A DNA stretch of 64,000 nt, from NCBI RefSeq assembly GCF_001655615.1, contig NZ_CP011567.1:4907001-4971000 (forward strand), in the 5' to 3' direction. Source of the stretch: Pseudomonas sp. GR 6-02 (lineage in GTDB: Bacteria > Pseudomonadota > Gammaproteobacteria > Pseudomonadales > Pseudomonadaceae). Positions 1 to 8,669 of the stretch are shown one piece after another. The notes below the pieces were generated by a model that saw only the letters and a program-made list of their open reading frames with translations, did no database searches and was not told where the DNA came from. The translations under genes were made by a program, and so were the position numbers. Each line of letters begins with the position of its first letter. The stretch's first letter is position 1.

Positions 1-455
1 AATGCAGCGTCGGTGAACGGATCGGTGAAATTGATGTGGGCACTGGAAAGTTTTTCTATCTCCAGATAACCCGGCAGGCTCTGCAAGAGCTCGAAACCGT
101 CCTCGATCGTCGCCGCCAGCAATCGCGGCCCGCTGACCGGACTGAACGGCACCGCCGTCAACAGTTTGGGGTAGTAGTCGATGCCCGCACGCTCACAGGC
201 ATCGGCCCAGGCATGGTCGAACACGTATTCGCCGTAGGAGTGCCATTTGCGGTAACTGGGCAGCGCGGCGATCAGGCGCTCGCCTTCGACATGCAGCAGA
301 TGCTCGGGCTGCCAGCCGGAATGCGGGCCCAGGCTGCCGCTGTCTTCCAGTGAACCGAGGAACGCGTGGCGCAGAAACGGCTGATTCTCCGGCACCAGGG
401 CATCCCAGGTACGGGCTGCGATTTGCGACAGTGTATGCAGACGTTGCAGCGGCAT
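1..455 (-). CDS. GNAT/FemAB-like N-acyltransferase (partial)
   Basis: Minus-strand frame opening at an ATG (453-455) and still open at the window edge, so only about the first 151 residues are present. The N-terminus begins MPLQRLHTLSQIAART and continues through HSYGEYVFDHAWADAC and PFSPVSGPRLLAA. I recognise this as the conserved Pseudomonas protein of the FemAB-like/DUF482 family, often annotated as a GNAT N-acetyltransferase or peptidoglycan-biosynthesis-like protein. The family is cytoplasmic and its substrate is not established. The catalytic C-terminal half lies outside the window. The divergent neighbour is the porin, with about 280 bases of shared upstream DNA. Confidence 0.8.
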   Translation of the reverse strand, partial: MPLQRLHTLSQIAARTWDALVPENQPFLRHAFLGSLEDSGSLGPHSGWQPEHLLHVEGERLIAALPSYRKWHSYGEYVFDHAWADACERAGIDYYPKLLTAVPFSPVSGPRLLAATIEDGFELLQSLPGYLEIEKLSSAHINFTDPFTDAA

Positions 456-568
456 TTTCCTCTCCACATCTTGGCGTGACAGCTCCGCGAGTATCGCCGA
501 TCGCAGGGCGATCCACACGCGTCAATCCGATACAAGGCTCTGAATCGGGCATTTCGGAAACGTTTGTA

Positions 569-612
569 TCGTCATCGACCTGCCATCACTTCGCCACTGA
601 CCTGTCATAAAC
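569..612 (+). promoter_or_regulatory. Pho-box-like array upstream of the porin
   Basis: Four 7-mers in phase at 11-bp spacing resemble the PhoB half-site CTGTCAT: TCGTCAT (569-575), CTGCCAT (580-586), TCGCCAC (591-597) and CTGTCAT (602-608, a perfect match followed by AAAC). A GATACT at 619-624 could be a -10. The array lies about 125 bases before the porin start codon. Known: PhoB binds direct 7-bp repeats separated by 4 bp. Inference: phosphate-limitation control of the porin. Confidence 0.5.
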
Positions 613-733
613 CATCGCGATACTGGCGCCTGTTTTTAGAGCGTCGGGTTCTACCCGGCCACTGTTTTCCGACCTTCAACTGTCGGTTGTGTCCAGGATG
701 GTTCAGCCATCCCTCTCATCTTCGGAGATTGCT

Positions 734-2056
734 ATGCGTCTTGCTTCCACGAAAACTGCGGCGGCCTTGTGTGGTGGCCTGCTGCTGGCCATGAGTGTTC
801 CAGCCAGTGCCGCAGTCGACGCCAAACTGCTCGACATGCTCAAGGCTAACGGTTCTATTTCCCAGGCGCAGTACGTTGAACTGCAAGCCGAACTGGCCAA
901 GGATCAGAAGGCCCAGCAAATCGCGCAGCAGGCGCAGCAAGAGACCAACGAACAAATAGCGGTCGCCGCGAAGAAAGCCAACGAGTTGAGCGCCTTCGAC
1001 CAGAAGCTGGCCTGGGCCGCCAAGACCCAGTTCAAGGGCGACGTTCGCGTACGCCAGGAAACGGTCAAGATCGACGGCGAACCCAACAACGGTGGCCGTG
1101 ACAAGGATCGTCAACGCATCCGCGCCCGTCTGGGTGCCTACAGCGAAATCAACCCGCAAGTGGACACCGGCATCCGCATTGCCACCGGCGGCGGTGACGA
1201 TGCTCGCTCGACCAACCAGGACATGGACAACTACTTCGACAAGAAGCAGATCTGGCTGGATCTGGGCTACATCGACTACCACCCGGACGCCATCAAAAAC
1301 CTGCATGTGATCGGCGGCAAGATGCTGCAACCGTGGGTCAGCATGGGTGATGTGATCTGGGACAGTGATATCAATCCGGAAGGTCTGGCAGTGACCTACA
1401 AATACCCGCTGGGCAGCAGTGCCGAACTGTTCGGTAGCCTGGGCAACTACAACCTCAAGGACAACGTCGACGGCGAAGGCGTGCAATTTCGTCACGACCT
1501 GCGTCTGACCGCCGGCCAGTTGGGCAGCCGTTTCGCCATCACCGACAACCTGAAACTGACCGTCGGCGGCAGCGTCTATGCCTACCAGAACGACGAAGAC
1601 AGCCGTTGCACCGGCACCTCCACACCGTGCGCCCTGGCCGTCAACGGCAACTCGGCCAACAACGAGTTCCGCCTGTACGAAGGCTTCAGCCAGATCGATA
1701 TCGGCGGCCTGCCGATGCCGCTGTCGTTCTACGGCCAATACGTGAAGAACAACGATGCCGTGACCGATCAGGACACTGCCTGGCTAGTCGGTGCCAAATC
1801 GAAAGTCTTCGGTTTCAACCTCGACTACAACTACCGCGACGTGCAGCGTAACGCCGTGGTCGGCGCCTTCACCGACTCGGACTTCGCCAACGGCACCACC
1901 GGTTCTCGCGGTCACAAGTTCAAAGTCGGTTACGACATCGACAAGAACTTCGCCCTCGGTGCCACTTACTTCCTGACTAAAGCCGACTTCTCCAGCCGTA
2001 CCCAGCGTGATGCCAACACCAACACGCTGCAACTGGACGCGGAAGCGAAGTTCTAA
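734..2056 (+). CDS. Putative outer-membrane porin (Porin_5-like)
   Basis: 440 residues. A Sec signal peptide of about 26 residues ends in the AxA-type site VPASAA. It is followed by a Gln/Ala-rich helical, coiled-coil-like stretch (about residues 28-85) and then a long beta-rich region ending in the outer-membrane C-terminal signature with a final Phe (LDAEAKF). This matches the family annotated as putative porin in Pseudomonas, an outer-membrane channel with a periplasmic coiled-coil N-terminus. The ATG at 734 was chosen over an in-frame ATG at 689 because the signal peptide begins there. The substrate is unknown. A Pho-box-like array upstream suggests induction by phosphate limitation. It could also be a general diffusion porin. 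Confidence 0.85.
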   Translation: MRLASTKTAAALCGGLLLAMSVPASAAVDAKLLDMLKANGSISQAQYVELQAELAKDQKAQQIAQQAQQETNEQIAVAAKKANELSAFDQKLAWAAKTQFKGDVRVRQETVKIDGEPNNGGRDKDRQRIRARLGAYSEINPQVDTGIRIATGGGDDARSTNQDMDNYFDKKQIWLDLGYIDYHPDAIKNLHVIGGKMLQPWVSMGDVIWDSDINPEGLAVTYKYPLGSSAELFGSLGNYNLKDNVDGEGVQFRHDLRLTAGQLGSRFAITDNLKLTVGGSVYAYQNDEDSRCTGTSTPCALAVNGNSANNEFRLYEGFSQIDIGGLPMPLSFYGQYVKNNDAVTDQDTAWLVGAKSKVFGFNLDYNYRDVQRNAVVGAFTDSDFANGTTGSRGHKFKVGYDIDKNFALGATYFLTKADFSSRTQRDANTNTLQLDAEAKF

Positions 2057-2072
2057 GCTGCGAAGCCACACA

Positions 2073-2113
2073 CTTCAAACGATGCGGTTTACATACGGTC
2101 GTGTCGTTTGAAG
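2073..2113. terminator. Inverted repeat after the porin gene
   Basis: Perfect 10-bp inverted repeat, CTTCAAACGA (2073-2082) and TCGTTTGAAG (2104-2113), with a 21-base loop, directly after the porin stop and before the convergent anti-sigma gene. There is no clear U-tract, so it may act as an mRNA 3' stem rather than a classical intrinsic terminator. Confidence 0.4.
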
Positions 2114-2187
2114 AGGTTCAACAGTCTGGCGCGGGGCAACGATCCCCATCATCCGTTCGTTTCACCCGCGCCGGCCTGTGCTTTCCT

Positions 2188-2424
2188 TCAGGAACGATCT
2201 TTACGCCGCTGCGCCGCCAGCCGCTCGGCCAGCGCCTCCACATCCTCGACCGGCTTCTGCGGCATCACCCGCAAGGTCGCCTGCATCAACCGCATCTGCC
2301 GAATGAATCGCCGACAATTGGGGCAAAACATCAAGTGATGCCGCATCATCAGACGCTCGCGAAAACTCAACTGGCCATCGAGATAATCACTGGAGCGCGC
2401 CACTTGTTCCTTACAGGTCAGCAT
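2188..2424 (-). CDS. Anti-sigma factor with zf-HC2-type zinc finger
   Basis: 78 residues containing HHLMFCPNC (about residues 28-36), the His-x3-Cys-x2-Cys core of the zinc-binding anti-sigma domain (zf-HC2). No transmembrane segment is visible, so this is a small cytoplasmic anti-sigma factor that would bind the ECF sigma factor encoded just upstream. The start ATG (2422-2424) lies inside the end of the sigma gene (7-bp overlap), indicating translational coupling. The C-terminal half is charged. Known: such proteins often sense redox or zinc status. The signal for this one is not evident. Confidence 0.8.
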   Translation of the reverse strand: MLTCKEQVARSSDYLDGQLSFRERLMMRHHLMFCPNCRRFIRQMRLMQATLRVMPQKPVEDVEALAERLAAQRRKDRS

Positions 2425-3029
2425 TCGCCGGTTTCCTCAAAATGTTCTACGGTCGCAAAGACCTTCAACCGTGCCCGATGCAGCAGCACACGAACATTGG
2501 AGAGCGAGATTTCCAGAAGATTACAGATCTCCTCCAACTCCAGCCCCTGTCGCTCGCGCAACAGTAAAACACTGCTTTGCAGTTCCGACAGGCTGAGCAG
2601 CGTGTGCTCCAGGCATTCGCGCAGTTCGCTTTCAGTCAACAGCGCCTCTGGCGTGTCCTGATGCCAGGCAAACGGCGCCACCAGCCAATGACCATCGCTC
2701 GATGAAAAACGATCATCATCGATCGTGCCATGGGGCGACGGCAGGTCATCGAGCAACACTTCCCGGCGGTTTTGCTTGTAGCGGCTCTTGGCCGAGTTGG
2801 CGGTGATAGTCAGCAGCCAGGTCTTGAGGCTCGAACGTCCCTCGAATCCGCTCAGGTTACGCACAACCGATAGCCAGGCATCCTGAACAATTTCGTCGGC
2901 ATGCCGGTTGCCCACAATAGCGTAGGCCACCGCACGCATGGCGCTCTGATAAGTGCTGACCAACTCTTTGAAAGCCTTTTGTTCACCTGCCAGCAAGCGC
3001 TCAAGCAGTTGCGCGTCGTCAGCCGCCAT
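2418..3029 (-). CDS. ECF-family RNA polymerase sigma factor
   Basis: 203 residues with sigma region 2 (about residues 8-75, including HADEIVQDAWLSVVRNL and the SSLKTWLLTITANSA segment) and region 4 (about 140-195, LSELQSSVLLLRERQGLELEEICNLL-type helix-turn-helix), joined by an unusually long linker of about 45 residues. The ATG at 3029 follows GGGGG with a 6-base spacer. An in-frame TTG at 3035 is too close to that site. It overlaps the downstream zf-HC2 anti-sigma gene by 7 bp, the usual sigma/anti-sigma operon order. The arrangement next to a FabH-like gene recalls P. aeruginosa PA3285-PA3286 (from memory). The regulon is unknown. Confidence 0.88.
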   Translation of the reverse strand: MAADDAQLLERLLAGEQKAFKELVSTYQSAMRAVAYAIVGNRHADEIVQDAWLSVVRNLSGFEGRSSLKTWLLTITANSAKSRYKQNRREVLLDDLPSPHGTIDDDRFSSSDGHWLVAPFAWHQDTPEALLTESELRECLEHTLLSLSELQSSVLLLRERQGLELEEICNLLEISLSNVRVLLHRARLKVFATVEHFEETGEC

Positions 3030-3064
3030 TAACAACCCCCTTGTTCTGACCTCGAAAATGAAAA

Positions 3065-3098
3065 CAGCAGGACTTCGCCTGTAGGCATCGTCCTGCTG
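3065..3098 (-). terminator. Hairpin downstream of the FabH-like gene
   Basis: Perfect 9-bp stem CAGCAGGAC/GTCCTGCTG with a 16-base loop. Read on the minus strand it is followed by TTTTCATTTT. Its position between the end of the ketoacyl synthase gene and the sigma factor start fits a terminator separating the two minus-strand transcripts. Confidence 0.55.
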
Positions 3099-3184
3099 GA
3101 ATTTCCGAAAATTACAGCCTTCCGACTATTTCGAATGTAGGAAAAGTCATCACAAGCCAGAGGAAAGAACAACAACCCCTTCGA

Positions 3185-4306
3185 TCAACGTTTGCGCAAT
3201 ATCACGCTGCCAATCGAATAACCGGCGCCGAACGAACTGAGCACAGCCAGCGAACCGCTGACCAGATCGTCCTGATTCTTGTGGAACGAAATCACCGAAC
3301 CGGCGGAGCTGGTGTTGGCGTAGGTGTCGAGAATCACCGGGGCTTCTGCTTCAGTGGCTTCGCGGCCCAGCAGCTTCTTGACGATCAGGTGGTTCATGCT
3401 GAGGTTGGCCTGGTGCAGCCAGAAACGCTTCACGTCACTGACGTTGAGCTGGTTTTCTTCCAGGTGCGTGGCGATCAGCTCGGCAACCATCGGGCAGACA
3501 TCGCGGAACACCTTGCGGCCTTCCTGGACGAACAGCTTGTCGGGGGCACCGATGCCCTCTTCCGCGGCGCGGTTGAGGAAGCCGAAGTTGTTGCGGATGT
3601 TGTTGGAGAACTTGGTCAGCAGTTTGGTGCTGACCACGTCGAACTGGTACTTGGAGGTCGCCAGATCGGCGCGCTCGATGATCACCGCAGTGGCGGCGTC
3701 GCCGAAGATGAAGTGGCTGTCGCGGTCACGGAAATTCAGGTGACCGGTGCAGACTTCCGGGTTGACCATCAGGATCGCCCGGGCCTGGCCCAGTTGCACA
3801 CTGTTGGCGGCGGCCTGGATACCGAAGGTTGCCGAGGAGCACGCCACGTTCATGTCGTAACCGAAACCCTGGATACCCAGCGCTTCCTGAACTTCGATGG
3901 CGATGGCCGGGTAGGCGCGTTGCAGGTTGGAGCAGGCGACGATTACACCGTCGATGTCAGCGGCGGTCTTGCCGGCACGCTGCAAGGCTTGCTCGGCCGC
4001 GCCAATGGCCATCTGGCACAGCACCGACCACTCGTCGTTGGAGCGCTCGGGCAAGCGTGGCGCCATGCGTTGCGGGTCGAGGATGCCCTCTTTGTCCATG
4101 ACAAAGCGGCTTTTGATGCCGGAGGCTTTTTCGATAAACGCTGCGCTGGATTCGGTCAATGCCTGGATTTCGCCGCGCTCAATGGCCTCGGCGTTGTCGG
4201 CGTTGAACTGCGCGACGTAAGCGTTGAAAGACTGCACCAGCTCTTCGTTGGAGATGCTGTTGGCCGGGGTGTACAAGCCGGTGCCGCTGATGACGACGTT
4301 ATGCAT
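3185..4306 (-). CDS. 3-oxoacyl-ACP synthase III (FabH-like)
   Basis: 373 residues, cytoplasmic, thiolase fold. It carries the KAS III triad: Cys156 in NVACSSAT, His298 in WLHQAN and Asn331 in DTYANTSSAG. Known: FabH-type enzymes condense an acyl-CoA starter with malonyl-ACP. The P. aeruginosa homologue I recall (PA3286, 373 aa) uses octanoyl-CoA and shunts beta-oxidation products into fatty-acid synthesis. It is longer than canonical FabH (about 320) because of an N-terminal insertion at about residues 25-95. The start MHNVVISGTG at 4306 was chosen because family homology begins there. It is transcribed alone, between hrpA and the sigma factor. Confidence 0.85.
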   Translation of the reverse strand: MHNVVISGTGLYTPANSISNEELVQSFNAYVAQFNADNAEAIERGEIQALTESSAAFIEKASGIKSRFVMDKEGILDPQRMAPRLPERSNDEWSVLCQMAIGAAEQALQRAGKTAADIDGVIVACSNLQRAYPAIAIEVQEALGIQGFGYDMNVACSSATFGIQAAANSVQLGQARAILMVNPEVCTGHLNFRDRDSHFIFGDAATAVIIERADLATSKYQFDVVSTKLLTKFSNNIRNNFGFLNRAAEEGIGAPDKLFVQEGRKVFRDVCPMVAELIATHLEENQLNVSDVKRFWLHQANLSMNHLIVKKLLGREATEAEAPVILDTYANTSSAGSVISFHKNQDDLVSGSLAVLSSFGAGYSIGSVILRKR

Positions 4307-4534
4307 GGTCGTTTCTCTAATCCGTTCAGGCAGAAAGCGCTGGCACCGACGTACCAACACACAAAGGGTCTATTCCAGGTTCCGGACGCAAACCTGGCAT
4401 CGCTTTATTCCGATCCGCCTGGGCCCGTGGAGGCTGAAAACCGCGGGGCCGGCGTTTATAGGCGCGAAGTTTGCCATAAACGCTGGCTTTTGGCGCCTTT
4501 TGCTGAGTCGAACTCATACCCGCTCCCACAGGGT

Positions 4535-7500
4535 TCAGGGCTCGACTTGTGTCCATTGCTTGCTCAAGCGCTTGTCGGAGATCGGCACCTTGGTTCCCAG
4601 TTGCTGTGCGAACAGCGAAACCCGATATTCCTCCAGCCACCAGCGATAAAGCTCCAGCTGCGGATCGCGCTTGCCTTCCTGGGCGTGTTTGTTGGCGCGG
4701 GTCTGGTATTGGGTCCAGAGGCCAGACAATTCTCCACTCCAGACCCGGTCCTTCTGCACCTGAGCACCGAGTTTCTCGAAACGCTGCTCGACTGCTTTCA
4801 GGTAACGCGGCAGTTCCTTGAGCCACGGCATCGGCGTTTCCCGCACGAACCCCGGGTACACCAGATGGCTGAGCTGCTGCTTGATGTCGTTCAAGGCCAC
4901 GGCTTGCGCCAGGTCGATCTTGCCCTTGAAGCGTTTTTGCAGGCCGTGCCAGTGTTTGAGAATCTCCAGGGTCAGCCTGGCCAGACGCTCGGCGTGCTCG
5001 GTCCAGGCACCGCGTTTACGTTCGGCCAGGGACGCCAGTGCGGCACCATCGCGTGGCAACGGGTCTTCGCCGTCGAGGATGCAACTGTCCAGACTGGCCA
5101 GCAGAATGTCTTCCACCAGGCTGTCGATGCGCCCCAGCTCGCGGTACATCAGGCCCAACTCGGTCAGCCCCGGCAACTTGCCGCGCAAGAACTTCGCCGG
5201 CTCCGCCAGTTGTTGCATCAGCAAGCGCTGCAAGGCCCGGCGATGCTGGAACTCGGCTTCGGCCGGGGTCGAGAAACGTCCTTCCTTGACCGTCCCGGCC
5301 TCTTCCACCAGCGCCGGATACACCGTCATCGACAGTCCGGCGATCTTCTGCTGGGTTTTCTCGGCGACGGCGGCAAAGACTTTCGCCTCCACCGGTTGCT
5401 GGCTTTTCGCGGTTTGCGGCACGGCCAAGGCGGCCTGGCTGGCCTCGGCAAAGCGTGCGGTCAACTCCGCCAGATCACGCCCTTCGCCAAGGAACTTGCC
5501 CTGGCCGTCGACGATTTCCAGGTTCATCCGCAAATGGCTTTCGACCTGCTGCGACGCTTCGGCCCAGGCCTCATCGCTGACCCGTGCGCCGGTCATGCGC
5601 AATAACTCGCGGCCCAGCGCCAGAGGCAATGAGCCCTCGCCGAAAGTCATGCGCTGCATCGCGGCTTTGACGAAATCCGGCACCGGTACGAAATTCTTGC
5701 GCAGGGCCTTGGGCAGGTTGCGCACCAGCGCAATGCACTTGGCCTCGATCACGCCTGGCACTAGCCATTCCAGGCGTTCCGGCGGCAGCATCGGCAACAG
5801 CGGTGCTGGCACGCGCAAGGTCACGCCGTCACGCGGATGGTTGGGCTCGAAGTGATAACTCAGCGCCAGTTCCAGGTCGCCGATGTGCAGGGTGTCGGGG
5901 TAATGCGCGGCGGTGACTTCACTGGCTTCGCGGGCCAGCACGTCCTCTTCGCGCATGATCAGCAGCTGCGGGTCTTTCTGGCTGTTGATCCGGTACCAAC
6001 TGTCGAAGGTCGCGGTCTGGTGGATCTCCGCCGGCAAGCGCGCATCGTAGAAGGCGAACAGGGTTTCTTCGTCGGCCAGAATGTCTCGGCGACGCGCCTT
6101 GGCTTCCAGTTCGTCGAGCTGTTCCAGCAGTTGCTTGTTGGCCGTCAGGCACTTGGCTTTGGATTGAATCTCGCCACGCACCAAGGCTTCGCGAATAAAC
6201 AATTCGCGGGACACCACCGGGTCGACCGGCCCGTAATGCACCGGCCGGCGTCCGACTACGATCAGCCCGAACAGGGTGATTTGCTCGAAGGCCACGACCT
6301 GCCCACGCCTCTTCTCCCAATGGGGTTCGAAGTGGTTTTTCTTGATCAGGTGCCCGGCCAGCGGCTCGATCCAGTCGGCGTCGATCTTGGCGACCATCCG
6401 CGCGTACAGCTTGGTGGTTTCCACCAGTTCGGCGGTCATCAGCCATTGCGGGCGTTTCTTGCCCAGGCCCGACGACGGGTGAATCCAGAAGCGTCGCTGA
6501 CGGGCACCGAGGTAATCGCCATCTTCGGTTTTCTGGCCGATCTGGCTGAGCAACCCCGACAGCACGGCTTTGTGCAGCTTAGGGTAATCCGCCGGCTCTT
6601 TGTTGAGGCTCAGCTGCATGTCGCGGCAGATCAGGCTCAACTGGCGATGGGAATCGCGCCACTCGCGCAGGCGCAGGTAATTGAGGAAATTCTTGCGGCA
6701 CCAGTTACGCAGGGGACTGGCCGTCAGGGCCTGGCGCTGTTCTTCAAAACCCCGCCACAGATTGACCAGCCCGGCGAAGTCCGAGTCCACGTCTTTCCAC
6801 TGGGCGTGGGCCTGATCGGCGGCTTGCTGACGCTCCGGCGGACGCTCGCGCGGGTCCTGGATCGACATGGCGCTGGCGACAATCAGCACTTCCTGCAAGC
6901 TGCCGAGTTTGGCCGCTTCCAGCAGCATTCGGCCCATGCGCGGGTCCACCGGCAGCCGCGCCAGTTGCCGGCCGAGCGGGGTCAGCTGGCTGTTGCGGTC
7001 CACCGCCGAGAGTTCTTGCAGCAGGTTGAAACCGTCGCTGATGGCCTTGCCATCCGGCGGTTCGATAAACGGGAAATCAGTGATCTCGCCGAGGCGCAGA
7101 TGGAGCATCTGCAAAATCACCGCCGCGAGGTTGGTCCGCAGGATTTCCGGGTCGGTGAATTCCGGCCGGCCGATGAAATCTTCTTCGCTGTACAAGCGCA
7201 CGCAAATACCCGGCTCGACCCGCCCGCAGCGACCTTTACGCTGGTTGGCACTGGCCTGGGAAATCGCTTCGATCGGCAAACGCTGGACCTTGGCGCGATA
7301 GCTGTAGCGACTGATGCGCGCGGTGCCGCTGTCGATCACGTAACGAATGCCCGGCACCGTCAACGAGGTTTCCGCAACGTTGGTCGCCAGAACCACTCGA
7401 CGCCCCGGATGCGACTGGAAAATCCGCTGCTGTTCGGCCGGCGACAACCGCGCATACAACGGCAGAATCTCGGTGTGTTTGAGCTGTGCCTTGCGCAGCA

Positions 7501-8446
7501 TGTCCGCCGCGTCGCGAATCTCGCGCTCGCCGGGCAGGAACACCAGCACGTCGCCGGGGCTCTTGCGCTCACTGCGTTCGAACGCGGCGATTTCGTCGAG
7601 GGTGGCTAGGATCGCCTGATCCACGGTCAGGTCATCCTCGACACGGTTGCCCTCCTCGTCCTGCTCCAGGGTCAGCGGGCGATACCAGGTTTCCACCGGG
7701 AAGGTGCGGCCGGAGACTTCGACAATCGGCGCATCGTCGAAGTGCTTGGAGAAGCGCTCCAGGTCGATGGTGGCCGAGGTGATGATGACCTTAAGGTCCG
7801 GACGACGGGGCAGCAGGGTTTTCAGGTAACCGAGCAGGAAGTCGATGTTCAGGCTGCGTTCGTGGGCTTCGTCGACGATGATCGTGTCGTAGCGCTCGAG
7901 GTAGCGGTCGTTCTGGGTTTCCGCCAGCAGGATGCCGTCGGTCATCAGTTTGATCAGGGTGTTGGCATCGCTCTGGTCCTCGAACCGCACCTGATAGCCC
8001 ACCAGCGCACCCAACGGTGTCGCCAACTCTTCAGCGACCCGGCTCGCCACGCTGCGGGCGGCGATTCGACGCGGCTGGGTGTGGCCGATCAGGCCGTGCT
8101 GGCCGCGACCGATTTCCAGGCAGATCTTCGGCAACTGGGTGGTTTTACCCGAACCGGTTTCGCCGGCAATGATCAGCACCTGATGTTTGAGCAATGCCGC
8201 TTTGATTTCGTCGCGCTTGGCGGCGATCGGCAGGCTGTCGTCGTAGCGAATCACCGGCAGGCTGGCGCGCCGCGCCAACACCTGATCACAGGACGCCTGT
8301 GTGCGCGTCACCCACTGGGCCAGCTTGGCCTCGTCAGGTTTCTTGCGCAGCTCAAGCAACTGCCGCCGCAGCCGGTGGCGGTCGGCGAGCATGGCGTGAT
8401 CGAGGTTTTTCAGCAGTTTGTCGATGGAAGGCGATTCGTCAGTCAT
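4535..8446 (-). CDS. hrpA: ATP-dependent RNA helicase HrpA
   Basis: 1303 residues, the usual length for HrpA. DEAH-box helicase motifs are clear: Walker A GETGSGKT (residues 95-102), DEAH (192-195), SAT (224-226) and QRKGRCGR (about 395). These are followed by the helicase-associated HA2/OB region and the long C-terminal DUF3418 extension typical of HrpA. Known: HrpA acts on mRNA and ribosome-associated RNA. In E. coli it is involved in processing of fimbrial mRNA and in resolving collided ribosomes. It is a single-gene transcript with a REPIN just upstream. Confidence 0.95.
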   Translation of the reverse strand: MTDESPSIDKLLKNLDHAMLADRHRLRRQLLELRKKPDEAKLAQWVTRTQASCDQVLARRASLPVIRYDDSLPIAAKRDEIKAALLKHQVLIIAGETGSGKTTQLPKICLEIGRGQHGLIGHTQPRRIAARSVASRVAEELATPLGALVGYQVRFEDQSDANTLIKLMTDGILLAETQNDRYLERYDTIIVDEAHERSLNIDFLLGYLKTLLPRRPDLKVIITSATIDLERFSKHFDDAPIVEVSGRTFPVETWYRPLTLEQDEEGNRVEDDLTVDQAILATLDEIAAFERSERKSPGDVLVFLPGEREIRDAADMLRKAQLKHTEILPLYARLSPAEQQRIFQSHPGRRVVLATNVAETSLTVPGIRYVIDSGTARISRYSYRAKVQRLPIEAISQASANQRKGRCGRVEPGICVRLYSEEDFIGRPEFTDPEILRTNLAAVILQMLHLRLGEITDFPFIEPPDGKAISDGFNLLQELSAVDRNSQLTPLGRQLARLPVDPRMGRMLLEAAKLGSLQEVLIVASAMSIQDPRERPPERQQAADQAHAQWKDVDSDFAGLVNLWRGFEEQRQALTASPLRNWCRKNFLNYLRLREWRDSHRQLSLICRDMQLSLNKEPADYPKLHKAVLSGLLSQIGQKTEDGDYLGARQRRFWIHPSSGLGKKRPQWLMTAELVETTKLYARMVAKIDADWIEPLAGHLIKKNHFEPHWEKRRGQVVAFEQITLFGLIVVGRRPVHYGPVDPVVSRELFIREALVRGEIQSKAKCLTANKQLLEQLDELEAKARRRDILADEETLFAFYDARLPAEIHQTATFDSWYRINSQKDPQLLIMREEDVLAREASEVTAAHYPDTLHIGDLELALSYHFEPNHPRDGVTLRVPAPLLPMLPPERLEWLVPGVIEAKCIALVRNLPKALRKNFVPVPDFVKAAMQRMTFGEGSLPLALGRELLRMTGARVSDEAWAEASQQVESHLRMNLEIVDGQGKFLGEGRDLAELTARFAEASQAALAVPQTAKSQQPVEAKVFAAVAEKTQQKIAGLSMTVYPALVEEAGTVKEGRFSTPAEAEFQHRRALQRLLMQQLAEPAKFLRGKLPGLTELGLMYRELGRIDSLVEDILLASLDSCILDGEDPLPRDGAALASLAERKRGAWTEHAERLARLTLEILKHWHGLQKRFKGKIDLAQAVALNDIKQQLSHLVYPGFVRETPMPWLKELPRYLKAVEQRFEKLGAQVQKDRVWSGELSGLWTQYQTRANKHAQEGKRDPQLELYRWWLEEYRVSLFAQQLGTKVPISDKRLSKQWTQVEP

Positions 8447-8520
8447 CAGGTACGCAAAAGTCGTCTAGTGGCGCAGGAGGCGGATTGTCGCAGATTTGGG
8501 CTGCTGAGTGACGCGCTTTT

Positions 8521-8649
8521 GTGGCGAGGGAGCTTGCTCCCGTTCGGCTGCGAAGCAGTCGTAAACCTGTCATCGCGGCTGTCTGAATCTGCGCGATGAA
8601 TGGTTTTGGGGTCGCTTCGCAACCCAGCGGGAGCAAGCTCCCTCGCCAC
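8521..8649. repeat. REPIN (paired inverted REP elements)
   Basis: Two REP units in opposite orientation: GTGGCGAGGGAGCTTGCTCC at 8521-8540, with its reverse complement ending at 8649. Both have an inner tail resembling GGCTGCGAAGC. It fills the gap between the start of hrpA and the end of aceK. Closely related pairs occur at 17067-17197 and 35837-35961. Known: REPINs are mobilised in trans by RAYT transposases. No RAYT gene is in this window. Confidence 0.85.
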
Positions 8650-8669
8650 AGTGTGTTCGCTCAGACGAG

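Noticed and set aside
3281..5605. 774-codon open frame on the plus strand
   Set aside because: It is antisense to the FabH-like and hrpA genes, spans their intergenic gap and has no family motifs or ribosome-binding site. Such frames are common opposite GC-rich genes.
5837..7609. 590-codon open frame on the plus strand
   Set aside because: Antisense to hrpA, without recognisable domains.
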